Of a stretch of DNA of 33,449 nucleotides, positions 24,956-33,269 are shown piece after piece. Position numbers and translations under genes: made by a program. Under the pieces are notes generated by a model. That model had not been told where the DNA came from and made no database searches. It worked only from the letters and a program-made list of their open reading frames with translations. This stretch comes from SVFI01 sp045546735 (GTDB taxonomy: Bacteria > Bacillota > Clostridia > Lachnospirales > Lachnospiraceae). How positions within the stretch are numbered: the first letter of the stretch is position 1; each line of letters begins with the position of its first letter. Location: NCBI GenBank assembly GCA_045546735.1, contig JAZQDJ010000036.1:1-33449 (forward strand), in the 5' to 3' direction.

Positions 24956-27193
24956 ATGGAAGAGAGAATCATACAAACCGAGTATTCGGAAGTTATGGAA
25001 AAATCGTATATTGACTATGCGATGAGTGTCATTATCGCACGTGCACTTCCGGATATCCGCGACGGATTAAAGCCGGTACAGAGAAGAACTCTTTATGATA
25101 TGCAGGAACTCGGTATTAAATACGATAAACCGTATCGAAAATGTGCCCGTATTGTCGGAGATACTATGGGTAAATATCACCCGCACGGTGACAGTTCCAT
25201 TTATGATGCCCTTGTTGTTATGGCGCAGGATTTCAAAAAAGGAATTCCTCTTGTTGACGGTCACGGTAACTTCGGTTCTATCGAGGGCGACGGCGCTGCT
25301 GCAATGCGTTATACAGAAGCAAAACTTCAAAAAATCACACAGACAGCTTTTTTAGAGGATTTAGATAAAGATGTCGTTGATTTTATGCCAAACTTTGATG
25401 AAACGGAAAAAGAGCCGGTCGTTTTACCGGCCAAAATCCCGAACCTTCTCATTAATGGTGCAGAAGGTATTGCGGTTGGTATGGCAACAAGTATTCCGAC
25501 ACATAATTTGACAGAAGTACTTGATGCAACAAAGGCATTTATGCGAGACCCGGGCATGTCAACACGCCAGCTCATGAAATATATTCAGGGACCGGATTTT
25601 CCGACCGGCGGTATCGTGTGCAATCAGGACGATTTGCTTGAAATCTACGAAACCGGAGCAGGTAAACTTCGCCTTCGCGGTACTGTTGTGAAAGAAAAAG
25701 GAAAAGCCGGAAAGACAAATGTTGTCATCACAGAAATTCCGTACACGATGATTGGTGCGAACATTTCTAAGTTTTTATTTGATGTTGCAGCACTTGCCGA
25801 AAAGAAAATTACAAATGATATTGTCGATATTACAAATCAGTCTTCCAAAGAAGGAATCCGTATTGTTATTGAACTTAGAAAGGATGCGGATGTTGACAAT
25901 TTCATTAATCTTTTATATAAAAAGACAAAATTAGAAGATACTTTCGGTGTGAATATGCTCGCTGTAGCTGATGGACGACCTGAAACACTCGGTCTTCGCG
26001 GTATTTTAGAGCATTTTACCAAATTCCAGTTTGAAGTTACGACACGTAAATATAAAACGCTTCTTGAAAAAGAGACCGAGCGCCGTGAAGTGCAGGAAGG
26101 ACTTATTAAAGCCTGCAATGTTATCGATTTGATTATTGAAATTTTGCGTGGTTCCAAAGACCGGGCGATGGCAAAAAAATGTCTTGTTGACGGCGAGACG
26201 GACGGAATTAAATTTAAATACAAAGAATCAAGAATTATGGCGGAACAGCTCCGTTTTACAGAGCGTCAGGCAAATGCTATTCTTGAGATGCGTTTGTATA
26301 AATTAATCGGTTTGGAAATCGAAGCACTTATAAAAGAACACGACGAAACAATGGCAAATATCTACCGTTACGAAGATATTCTCGCAAGTCGTGACTCGAT
26401 GACACAGGTGATTATTAATGAACTGGATGCCATCAAAAAAGAATATGGCAAAAAACGGCGTACGGTGATTGAAAATACAGAACAGACTGTTTATGTTGAA
26501 AAGAAACCGGAAGAGATGGATGTCTTCTTTATGATGGATAAATTCGGATACGCCAGAACGGTAGACATGGCTACTTTTGAGCGTAACAAAGAAGCAGCAC
26601 TTTCTGAAAATAAATATGCATTTGTATGTAAAAACACCGGAAAAGTCTGCGTTTTCACAAACAAAGGACAGCTCCATACGATCAAAGTTTCTGATATACC
26701 GTTCGGAAAATTCCGTGACAAAGGTGTTCCGATTGACAATGTAAGTAATTACAACACTGCGGATGAAGAAATTGTATGTGTAGCCAGTCAGTCAGAACTT
26801 AATCTTTACCGTATTGTTTTTGCGACAAAGGATGCTATGGTAAAAATTGTTGACGGCGGTGAGTTTGATGTAAGTAAACGAAGCGTTGCAGCTACAAAGC
26901 TCCAGGACGGTGATATGCTCGTAAGTGTAGAAGTTCTGAAAGAACAGCGCAACATGGTTCTTCGTTCTGCAGAAGGATTTTTCCTGCGTTTCCCTCTTGA
27001 GGAAATTCCGGAAAAGAAAAAAGCTGCCATTGGTGTACGCGGTATGAAACTCGGCGCAAAAGACATCATTACGGATGTATATTATACACAAAATGCAGTG
27101 GAACAAACGATAGAATATAAAGATAAAAAGCTCGAACTTAATAAAATCAAACTCGGAAAACGAGACGGAAAAGGTGTAAAAGTAAGAGCGTAG
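24956..27193 (+). CDS. parC: DNA topoisomerase IV subunit A (ParC/GyrA family)
   Basis: A 745-aa cleavage-religation subunit. Catalytic tyrosine Y119 (AMRYTEAKL) and the quinolone region HPHGDSSIYDALV are intact, with serine at the usual resistance position. The C-terminal beta-pinwheel is present (about residues 500-745, e.g. KKKAAIGVRGMKLGAK), but I see no QRRGGKG-type GyrA box, which gyrase needs to wrap DNA. The length is also short for GyrA (usually above 800). Hence decatenase rather than gyrase. Confidence 0.88.
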   Translation: MEERIIQTEYSEVMEKSYIDYAMSVIIARALPDIRDGLKPVQRRTLYDMQELGIKYDKPYRKCARIVGDTMGKYHPHGDSSIYDALVVMAQDFKKGIPLVDGHGNFGSIEGDGAAAMRYTEAKLQKITQTAFLEDLDKDVVDFMPNFDETEKEPVVLPAKIPNLLINGAEGIAVGMATSIPTHNLTEVLDATKAFMRDPGMSTRQLMKYIQGPDFPTGGIVCNQDDLLEIYETGAGKLRLRGTVVKEKGKAGKTNVVITEIPYTMIGANISKFLFDVAALAEKKITNDIVDITNQSSKEGIRIVIELRKDADVDNFINLLYKKTKLEDTFGVNMLAVADGRPETLGLRGILEHFTKFQFEVTTRKYKTLLEKETERREVQEGLIKACNVIDLIIEILRGSKDRAMAKKCLVDGETDGIKFKYKESRIMAEQLRFTERQANAILEMRLYKLIGLEIEALIKEHDETMANIYRYEDILASRDSMTQVIINELDAIKKEYGKKRRTVIENTEQTVYVEKKPEEMDVFFMMDKFGYARTVDMATFERNKEAALSENKYAFVCKNTGKVCVFTNKGQLHTIKVSDIPFGKFRDKGVPIDNVSNYNTADEEIVCVASQSELNLYRIVFATKDAMVKIVDGGEFDVSKRSVAATKLQDGDMLVSVEVLKEQRNMVLRSAEGFFLRFPLEEIPEKKKAAIGVRGMKLGAKDIITDVYYTQNAVEQTIEYKDKKLELNKIKLGKRDGKGVKVRA

Positions 27194-27203
27194 GAGGTAG
27201 GAT

Positions 27204-27761
27204 ATGCGAGTTATCGCAGGAACAGCCCGAAGTCTTCAGTTAAAAGCTCCTCTCGGGGATCACACAAGACCGACAACTGACCGGATTAAAGAAACATTAT
27301 TTAATATGATTCAAGGTGAAATACCCGGATGTGTATTTCTCGATATGTTTGCCGGAAGCGGAAGTATCGGAATTGAGGCACTCAGCAGAGGTGCAACATT
27401 TGCTGTTTTTATTGAAAACGATAAAAATGCTCAGGCTTGTATTGAAGATAATCTTACACATACAAAATTTAAGCCAAAGACTGTTTTGTGTAAACAGGAT
27501 GCATTTGTCTCTTTGCAGTCTTTAGAATACAAATATCAGTTTGACGTCATTTTTATGGATCCGCCATATGACCAGGAATTAGAACGCCGGGTTCTTGAAT
27601 ACCTGACGATGTCAAGCCTGATTACCGAGGATACCCTGATTATTTTTGAAGCATCGCTTGATACGGATATTTCATATCTGGAAGACCTCGGATATGAGTT
27701 GATAAAAGAGAAAAAATATAAAACGAACAAACATGTTTTTGTTCAAAGGAGTGTACGATGA
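27204..27761 (+). CDS. rsmD: 16S rRNA (guanine966-N2)-methyltransferase
   Basis: A 185-aa class I SAM methyltransferase. MRVIAGTARSLQLKAP, TRPTTDRIKETLFNM, the SAM loop DMFAGSGSIGIEALSRGA and the catalytic DPPY (IFMDPPYDQ) are diagnostic. TAGGAGGTAGG lies before the ATG, 10 bases after parC. Its stop overlaps coaD (ATGA), a pairing conserved across Firmicutes. Confidence 0.96.
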   Translation: MRVIAGTARSLQLKAPLGDHTRPTTDRIKETLFNMIQGEIPGCVFLDMFAGSGSIGIEALSRGATFAVFIENDKNAQACIEDNLTHTKFKPKTVLCKQDAFVSLQSLEYKYQFDVIFMDPPYDQELERRVLEYLTMSSLITEDTLIIFEASLDTDISYLEDLGYELIKEKKYKTNKHVFVQRSVR

Positions 27762-28246
27762 GTAAAGCAATCTATCCGGGAAGTTTTGACCCGATGACAT
27801 GCGGACATTTGGATGTAATCAGAAGATGTGCTGATATTTTTGACGAATTAACGGTATGTGTGCTGAATAATGTCCGTAAATCTGCATTGTTTTCTGTAGA
27901 TGAACGTGTTAATATATTGAAAGAAGCGACAAAAGATTTGCCGAATGTGAAAGTCGAAAGTTTCAGCGGGCTTTTAATTGATTATGCGAAGCAAAAAGAT
28001 ATCTATGTTGTTGTACGTGGTCTTCGCGCAATTACGGATTTCGAATATGAACTTCAGATTGCCCAGACAAACCGCAAACTTTCCGGTGACAGACTTGATA
28101 CCATGTTCCTGACGACTTCGTTAGAGTATGCTTATCTGAGTTCTTCCACAGTAAAGGAAATTGCAAGTTTCGGTGGTGACATTTCAGAGTGTGTCCCTGA
28201 ATTTGTTGCTAAAATGGTTTATGAAAAATATGGAATTGAACGTTAA
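27758..28246 (+). CDS. coaD: Phosphopantetheine adenylyltransferase
   Basis: A 162-aa enzyme making dephospho-CoA from 4'-phosphopantetheine and ATP. The nucleotidyltransferase T-x-G-H motif is T14-C-G-H17 within YPGSFDPMTCGHLDVI, and the YLSSSTVKEIA motif near residue 125 completes the ATP site. The length is standard. It is coupled to rsmD by a 4-base overlap. Confidence 0.97.
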   Translation: MSKAIYPGSFDPMTCGHLDVIRRCADIFDELTVCVLNNVRKSALFSVDERVNILKEATKDLPNVKVESFSGLLIDYAKQKDIYVVVRGLRAITDFEYELQIAQTNRKLSGDRLDTMFLTTSLEYAYLSSSTVKEIASFGGDISECVPEFVAKMVYEKYGIER

Positions 28247-28273
28247 AAGATAAATTCAAAGGAGAAATGCAGT

Positions 28274-28900
28274 ATGAGTACGAAGATTGAACAGTTAATC
28301 GATGAACTTGATGATTATATTGAAGGGTGTAAGTATGTTTCTTTATCCAACACCTATATTAAAGTAAACAAAGAAGAAATCCAGGAGTTGATTCGCGATC
28401 TTCGTATGAAAACTCCGGATGAAATCAAGCGTTACCAGAAAATCGTCAGCAATAAAGAAGCTATCTTAAATGATGCCAGAACAAAAGCCGAGGCGCTTAT
28501 TAATGAGGCGGCGATTCATACAAACGAACTGATCAGCGAACATGAGATTATGCAGCAGGCACATGCGCAGGCGCAGGAAATCGTCGAACTCGCTACAGTA
28601 CGTGCACAGGAAATCATCGACCGTGCGACGATGGAAGCAAACGAAATGCGCGCTGCTGCAATCGGTTACACAGATGCGAATCTCGGCGGAATGGAAGATA
28701 TTCTGACGCATTCTATTGATATTGCTGCTGTAAATTACGAAAAACTTATCACGCAGCTCAATGAGATGGTTGCTATCATTCAGGAGAACCGTACACAGCT
28801 TTATCCGGTGGAGGAGATGGCTGCAGTCGAGTCAGAAGCTCAGGCCGCTGCTCCGAAAGCTGACACAGCTGCAAATTCAGGAGATTTGGATATTATCTAA
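28274..28900 (+). CDS. Hendecad coiled-coil protein (ATPase-stalk-like), function unknown
   Basis: A 208-aa soluble protein. After an N-terminal helical part, residues 61-93 and 100-132 show 11-residue repeats: AQEIVELATVR (100-110), AQEIIDRATME (111-121), ANEMRAAAIGY (122-132). Hendecads form straight or right-handed coiled coils such as the peripheral stalks of F/V-ATPases, which is why relatives are often named H+-ATPase subunit H. No ATPase genes are nearby and there is no membrane anchor, so that name is unproven; DivIVA-like scaffolding is another option. A Glu/Ala-rich tail ends in DLDII. It ends 24 bases into the convergent ylbJ. AAAGGAG precedes the ATG. Confidence 0.8.
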   Translation: MSTKIEQLIDELDDYIEGCKYVSLSNTYIKVNKEEIQELIRDLRMKTPDEIKRYQKIVSNKEAILNDARTKAEALINEAAIHTNELISEHEIMQQAHAQAQEIVELATVRAQEIIDRATMEANEMRAAAIGYTDANLGGMEDILTHSIDIAAVNYEKLITQLNEMVAIIQENRTQLYPVEEMAAVESEAQAAAPKADTAANSGDLDII

Positions 28901-29833
28901 AAAAATTACAAAAAGAATCGTTATGCTGCATAGGATGATCTTATGCAGCATATATTTTTGCGCTGACAGCGGTGTGGATTGCAAAACAGAAAAAGTCTGA
29001 AAATGGCAGCATAAGCCATTAAAAGCATATACAGCGAATAAGAAAACTGTTTTTAAACTATGTTCCGCCAAAAGAGTATTTACGCAAAGCAGTCCGCCAG
29101 ATATTTCGATGATACTTTGTGAGACTACATAAAATGCCGTGAATTTTCGAAATAGTAAATAAGGGATAATCCGCAATGCGTTAAACAAAATCATATAGCC
29201 GCCGAGTGTTGCAATTTGTTTTAAAGAGTCATGAATGACTTCCGGCAAAGCATTCATAAGACTTATCTGATTTGATTTTTTTATGACATTTTTTGCAGTG
29301 TTATACTCAATATCTAATTTTTGTTTGTAGACTGTATATCTTAGTAAGAGTCCGTAAAGAAGCGGAATTCCATATAAAGAAAATAGTGCAAAAGAAACCG
29401 AACAATCCGGTTTGATTTTTCCGATAAAAAAACCAAGCATATAGGCCGGCCCGAGATTGTTTGAGAAACTGATTAGATACTGGGCATTTTCTTTTGATAA
29501 CTTTCCCTGCCGATACAAATCAACTGTGCATTTGGCGCCCAGAGGAAAACCGCATAAAAAACCGAAAAAAATAACAAAAATAGCCTCTGATGTGTTTTTG
29601 AAAATTGGGCACAGCAACTTATAAAAAGGTTTGATAAAAGAATCGGATAAACCAGTTTTAATCAGCAGATTCATTAAAACCATAAACGGAAACAAGGAAA
29701 CAATCATTTGTTCATACCATGTTTCTAAGCCGATATATGCAAATTGAGCAGTTTTTTCAGCATGAAAAAGAAAACAGGCTGACAGAAAAAATAGAAAGAT
29801 TGTATAGAGCATATTTTTTCGTGAATTTTTCAT
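28877..29833 (-). CDS. ylbJ: YlbJ-like sporulation integral membrane protein (nucleoside-recognition/Gate family)
   Basis: A 318-aa polytopic membrane protein with about eight helices. GFLCGFPLGAKCTVDLYRQG and SFSNNLGPAYMLGF are the Gate-domain/YlbJ signature; YlbJ is sigma-E controlled and needed for cortex formation in B. subtilis. I choose ATG 29833 (MKNSRKNM) because a GGAG sits 6 bases before it; ATG 29845 has no ribosome site. The gene is convergent with the coiled-coil gene and its 3' end overlaps it by 24 bases. Its codons near 28922-28952 also carry a strong plus-strand terminator stem. Confidence 0.85.
   Translation of the reverse strand: MKNSRKNMLYTIFLFFLSACFLFHAEKTAQFAYIGLETWYEQMIVSLFPFMVLMNLLIKTGLSDSFIKPFYKLLCPIFKNTSEAIFVIFFGFLCGFPLGAKCTVDLYRQGKLSKENAQYLISFSNNLGPAYMLGFFIGKIKPDCSVSFALFSLYGIPLLYGLLLRYTVYKQKLDIEYNTAKNVIKKSNQISLMNALPEVIHDSLKQIATLGGYMILFNALRIIPYLLFRKFTAFYVVSQSIIEISGGLLCVNTLLAEHSLKTVFLFAVYAFNGLCCHFQTFSVLQSTPLSAQKYMLHKIILCSITILFVIFLDNIQIS
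28922..28957 (+). terminator. Terminator of the asp23-to-coiled-coil cluster, embedded in ylbJ coding sequence
   Basis: Perfect 11-bp inverted repeat TATGCTGCATA / TATGCAGCATA around a 9-base loop, followed by TATTTTTG on the plus strand. It lies 22 bases past the plus-strand stop and within the ylbJ C-terminal codons (MLHKIILCSI on the minus strand). On the minus strand the following sequence is only moderately T-rich. Confidence 0.78.
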
Positions 29834-29922
29834 AAATTTCTCCATAAACCCAAGGAAATAGTGTATACTAAAATAGTATTTTTACCGGAGATTTTTTATT
29901 CAAAAAACTGTAGGAGGCTTAC

Positions 29923-30627
29923 ATGCGACTCGATAAATTTCTGGCCGATGCCGGATGCGGAACACGTAGTGAAGTAAAGACTTCCATCCGAAAGAAACAA
30001 GTTACGGTGAACGGGGCAGTTATTACGGACCCGGGAGTTTCTGTTTCCGAATCGGATGAAATATGCTATAAAGCAATCATAATTCATGCATCAAAACCAC
30101 GTTATTACATGATGAACAAACAAGCCGGCCGCGTATGTGCCACAACAGACAGAGAAAAAACTGTTTTAGATGACATGAAAGAATGTGACAGGAAAAATGT
30201 ATTTCCGGTCGGACGGTTGGACAAAGATACGGAAGGGCTTCTCTTACTTACCGATGACGGAATGTTTTCGCATAACATAACAAGTCCCCGGAAACATGTA
30301 GAAAAGACATATTATTTTGAAGGGGAAGGTCTTTTAAACCCTGATGCGGTAAAACTAATTGCGGAAGGCATAGATATCGGTGATGAAAAGCCGACAAAAC
30401 CGGCGAAGCTGGAAATTCTTGGTGAAAACAAAAACAAACAAACTGTTTCAGGTCACCTGACGATAAACGAAGGGCGTTATCATCAGGTGAAACGTATGCT
30501 TATGAAGATGGGGGTAAAAATTGTTTACTTAAAACGTCTTTCCATCGGTTCTGTTGTATTGGACGAAGCTTTGGGAAAAGGAGCATACAGAGAGTTGACT
30601 GCAGCAGAAATAGAGGTATTATCATGA
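29923..30627 (+). CDS. RsuA/RluB-family pseudouridine synthase
   Basis: A 234-aa RNA-modifying enzyme. An N-terminal S4 RNA-binding domain (MRLDKFLADAGCGTRSEVKT) is followed by the catalytic domain with GRLDKDTEGLLLLTDDG, where D100 is the predicted nucleophile, and GRYHQVKRMLMKMG. It resembles RsuA, which makes pseudouridine 516 in 16S rRNA, but RluB/E specificity cannot be excluded. TAGGAGG precedes the ATG. The ygiQ start overlaps its stop (ATGA). Confidence 0.9.
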   Translation: MRLDKFLADAGCGTRSEVKTSIRKKQVTVNGAVITDPGVSVSESDEICYKAIIIHASKPRYYMMNKQAGRVCATTDREKTVLDDMKECDRKNVFPVGRLDKDTEGLLLLTDDGMFSHNITSPRKHVEKTYYFEGEGLLNPDAVKLIAEGIDIGDEKPTKPAKLEILGENKNKQTVSGHLTINEGRYHQVKRMLMKMGVKIVYLKRLSIGSVVLDEALGKGAYRELTAAEIEVLS

Positions 30628-32489
30628 CATCATTTTTACCGATATCCCGTGCGGATATGGAACAAATGAATATCGCACAGCTTGACTTTGTCTATGTTAT
30701 CGGTGATGCCTATGTAGATCACCCATCTTTTGGACATGCCATTATATCCCGTGTTCTTCAGGCGCATGGCTATACGGTAGGAATTATTTCACAGCCCGAT
30801 TGGAAAGATGATGCCAGCATTACGGTTCTCGGAAGACCGCGACTTGGTTTCCTTGTCTCGGCCGGAAATATGGATTCGATGGTAAATCATTATTATGTTT
30901 CAAAAAAGAAACGTCCGGAAGACGCCTATACCCCCGGCGGAATCAAAGGAAAACGTCCGGATCATGCAGCCATTGTTTACGGCAACTTAATCCGCAGAAC
31001 GTACAAGGATGTTCCGATTATTTTAGGCGGTATTGAGGCGAGCCTCCGACGTCTGGCTCACTATGATTACTGGTCAGACAGCTTTAAAAGGTCTATTTTG
31101 CTTGATAGCGGTGCTGATTTGATTTCCTACGGAATGGGAGAGCGCAGTATCATTGAAATTGCAGATGCACTTGACGGCGGAATGCCTGTTTCTGATATTA
31201 CTTTTATCAAGGGAACTGTTTTTAAAGCGCGGAGCACAGACAGTTTTTATGATGAAATTCATCTTCCGTCTTTTGAAACCATGCAGTCGGACAAAAAAGA
31301 ATATGCTAAAAGTTTTAAAGTGCAATATGACAACACCGATCCGTTTACAGGCAAGATGCTCGTAGAAGAATATCCGCACAATGTATATGTTGTGCAGAAT
31401 CCGCCTCAAGAGCCTCTTTCCGAGCAGGAAATGGACCGTATATATGATTTGCCTTATACAAGACGCGCTCATCCGTCTTATGACGCTTTGGGAGGCGTGC
31501 CTGCCACAAAGGAAATACAGTTTTCGTTAGTCAGCAACCGCGGATGCTTCGGTGGGTGCAGTTTTTGTGCACTAACGTTCCATCAAGGACGGATTATACA
31601 GACAAGAAGTCATAGTTCCATCATAAAAGAAGCGCAGTTGATGACACAGGAGAAAGACTTTAAAGGCTATATCCATGATGTCGGAGGACCGACAGCCAAT
31701 TTCCGTGCACCTGCGTGTAAAAAACAGTTAAAATACGGTGTCTGCAAGGATAAGCAGTGTCTTTATCCGAAGCCTTGTCAAAATCTTGTTGCCGACCATT
31801 CGGACTATGTTTCTCTTTTGCGAAAACTGCGGAAGATTCCAAAGGTAAAAAAAGTATTTATCCGCTCCGGAATACGTTTTGATTATCTTTTGGCAGATAA
31901 GAATGACACATTTTTTGATGAATTGATACAATATCATATCAGCGGACAGTTGAAAGTAGCCCCTGAGCATATTTGCGATACAGTTCTCAAACGCATGGGA
32001 AAACCGCAAAATGCAGTTTTTCAGCAATTTTTAAAGAAATACGAACAAAAGAACAAGAAATTTAATATGAATCAGTATGTGGTACCGTACTTGATGTCTT
32101 CTCATCCGGGTTCTACCTTGAAAGAAGCAATCGCACTTGCTGAATATATCCGTGATCTCGGCTATATGCCGCAGCAGGTTCAGGATTTTTATCCGACACC
32201 GTCTACGATGTCTACCGTTATGTATTATACAGGCATCGATCCGCGTGATATGTCGAAGGAATATGTTGTAAAAAATGCGCACGAAAAAGCAATGCAGCGT
32301 GCACTGATTCAATATAAAAATCCGGAGAACTATGATCTGGTGAAAGAAGCTCTTATATCAGCACACAGAGAAGACTTGATCGGATTTGACAAAAAATGTT
32401 TGATTCCTCCGAGGATAATAGCACCAAAAACAAATAAAAACACACAAAAATCTGTTCGTGGAAGTACAAAAAAGAGAGGTAAAAAATGA
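30624..32489 (+). CDS. YgiQ-family radical SAM protein
   Basis: A 621-aa protein of the UPF0313/YgiQ family. N-terminal part: FLPISRADM, IGDAYVDHPSFGHAIISRVL and ILGGIEASLRRLAHYDYWSD. The radical SAM cluster is C308-x3-C312-x2-C315 in RGCFGGCSFC. Additional cysteines (CKKQLKYGVCKDKQCLYPKPC) may bind a second cluster. The C-terminus is basic (KSVRGSTKKRGKK). The reaction is unknown. Its coupling to an RNA pseudouridine synthase could hint at an RNA-related role, but that is guesswork. Confidence 0.92.
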   Translation: MTSFLPISRADMEQMNIAQLDFVYVIGDAYVDHPSFGHAIISRVLQAHGYTVGIISQPDWKDDASITVLGRPRLGFLVSAGNMDSMVNHYYVSKKKRPEDAYTPGGIKGKRPDHAAIVYGNLIRRTYKDVPIILGGIEASLRRLAHYDYWSDSFKRSILLDSGADLISYGMGERSIIEIADALDGGMPVSDITFIKGTVFKARSTDSFYDEIHLPSFETMQSDKKEYAKSFKVQYDNTDPFTGKMLVEEYPHNVYVVQNPPQEPLSEQEMDRIYDLPYTRRAHPSYDALGGVPATKEIQFSLVSNRGCFGGCSFCALTFHQGRIIQTRSHSSIIKEAQLMTQEKDFKGYIHDVGGPTANFRAPACKKQLKYGVCKDKQCLYPKPCQNLVADHSDYVSLLRKLRKIPKVKKVFIRSGIRFDYLLADKNDTFFDELIQYHISGQLKVAPEHICDTVLKRMGKPQNAVFQQFLKKYEQKNKKFNMNQYVVPYLMSSHPGSTLKEAIALAEYIRDLGYMPQQVQDFYPTPSTMSTVMYYTGIDPRDMSKEYVVKNAHEKAMQRALIQYKNPENYDLVKEALISAHREDLIGFDKKCLIPPRIIAPKTNKNTQKSVRGSTKKRGKK

Positions 32490-33256
32490 AAATCGCAGTC
32501 ATTACCGGCGCCTCCTCAGGAATGGGGCAGGAATTCGCAAGACAAATAAATAAAAAGTGTCTCGGTCTGGATGAAATCTGGTTGATTGCACGGCGGAAAG
32601 AACTTATGGATACTTTAGCCGGAGAATTGACTGTTCCGGTCAGAGTATTTGATATGGATTTATCGGATGACACGTCTTATGCAGAATTTATTTATGCGCT
32701 TGATGTACAAAAACCCCAGGTACGTATCGCTGTCAATTGTGCAGGATACGGTAAGACCGGTCCGTTTCAGGATATTTCTCTCGAGGATTCTCTCGGAATG
32801 ATTGATTTAAACTGCCGGGCGCTTACAAAAATGACTTATTTATTATTACCATATATGCCAAAACGCAGTTATCTGATTCAAGTTGCATCGGTGGCAGGTA
32901 TTTTGCCTCAGCCGAATTTCGCTGTATATGCAGCAAGCAAAGCATATGTGCTTTCCTTAAGCAGGGCTCTTCGTGAAGAGCTCCGCGCAAAAGGCATTAG
33001 TGTAACAGTTGTATGTCCCGGTCCTGTGGCGACGGATTTCTTTGCCATCGCTGAAGAAACAGGTTCACCGTTTGCACTGAAAAAATATTTTATGGCAAAA
33101 AAAGAAAAGGTAGTTGCTCTGGCTTTAAAAGACGCCTTTTCGAAAAAAGATGTGTCTGTGTACGGCTTTTCCATGAAAGCACTCCGCCTTCTTGTAAAAA
33201 TCGTCCCGCAAAAACTGATTTTATATATCTATGCCAAATTATGCAGAAATGTGTAA
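32486..33256 (+). CDS. Short-chain dehydrogenase/reductase
   Basis: A 256-aa classical SDR: cofactor motif TGASSGMG near the N-terminus, NCAGYG (NNAG variant), catalytic serine in QVASVAG and Y-AAS-K in FAVYAASKAYVLSLSRAL, then PGPVATDF. An NAD(P)H-dependent oxidoreductase is likely. The substrate is unknown; the C-terminal hydrophobic/basic segment (RLLVKIVPQKLILYIYAKLC) suggests membrane association, as in lipid-acting SDRs. The ATG overlaps the ygiQ stop (ATGA). Confidence 0.9.
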   Translation: MKIAVITGASSGMGQEFARQINKKCLGLDEIWLIARRKELMDTLAGELTVPVRVFDMDLSDDTSYAEFIYALDVQKPQVRIAVNCAGYGKTGPFQDISLEDSLGMIDLNCRALTKMTYLLLPYMPKRSYLIQVASVAGILPQPNFAVYAASKAYVLSLSRALREELRAKGISVTVVCPGPVATDFFAIAEETGSPFALKKYFMAKKEKVVALALKDAFSKKDVSVYGFSMKALRLLVKIVPQKLILYIYAKLCRNV

Positions 33257-33269
33257 GAAAGGAATACGC

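Noticed and set aside
23010..27193. Calling the topoisomerase pair gyrase (gyrB/gyrA)
   Set aside because: No GyrA box, short A subunit and location away from a recF/dnaN context favour topoisomerase IV, though phylogeny would settle it.
29834..29845. Longer start for YlbJ at ATG 29845
   Set aside because: No ribosome site upstream; the GGAG just after it serves ATG 29833.
29865..29885. Short hairpin ATACT-AAAAT-AGTAT followed by T residues upstream of the pseudouridine synthase
   Set aside because: Only a 5-bp A/T stem overlapping a possible TATACT -10; too weak for a terminator.
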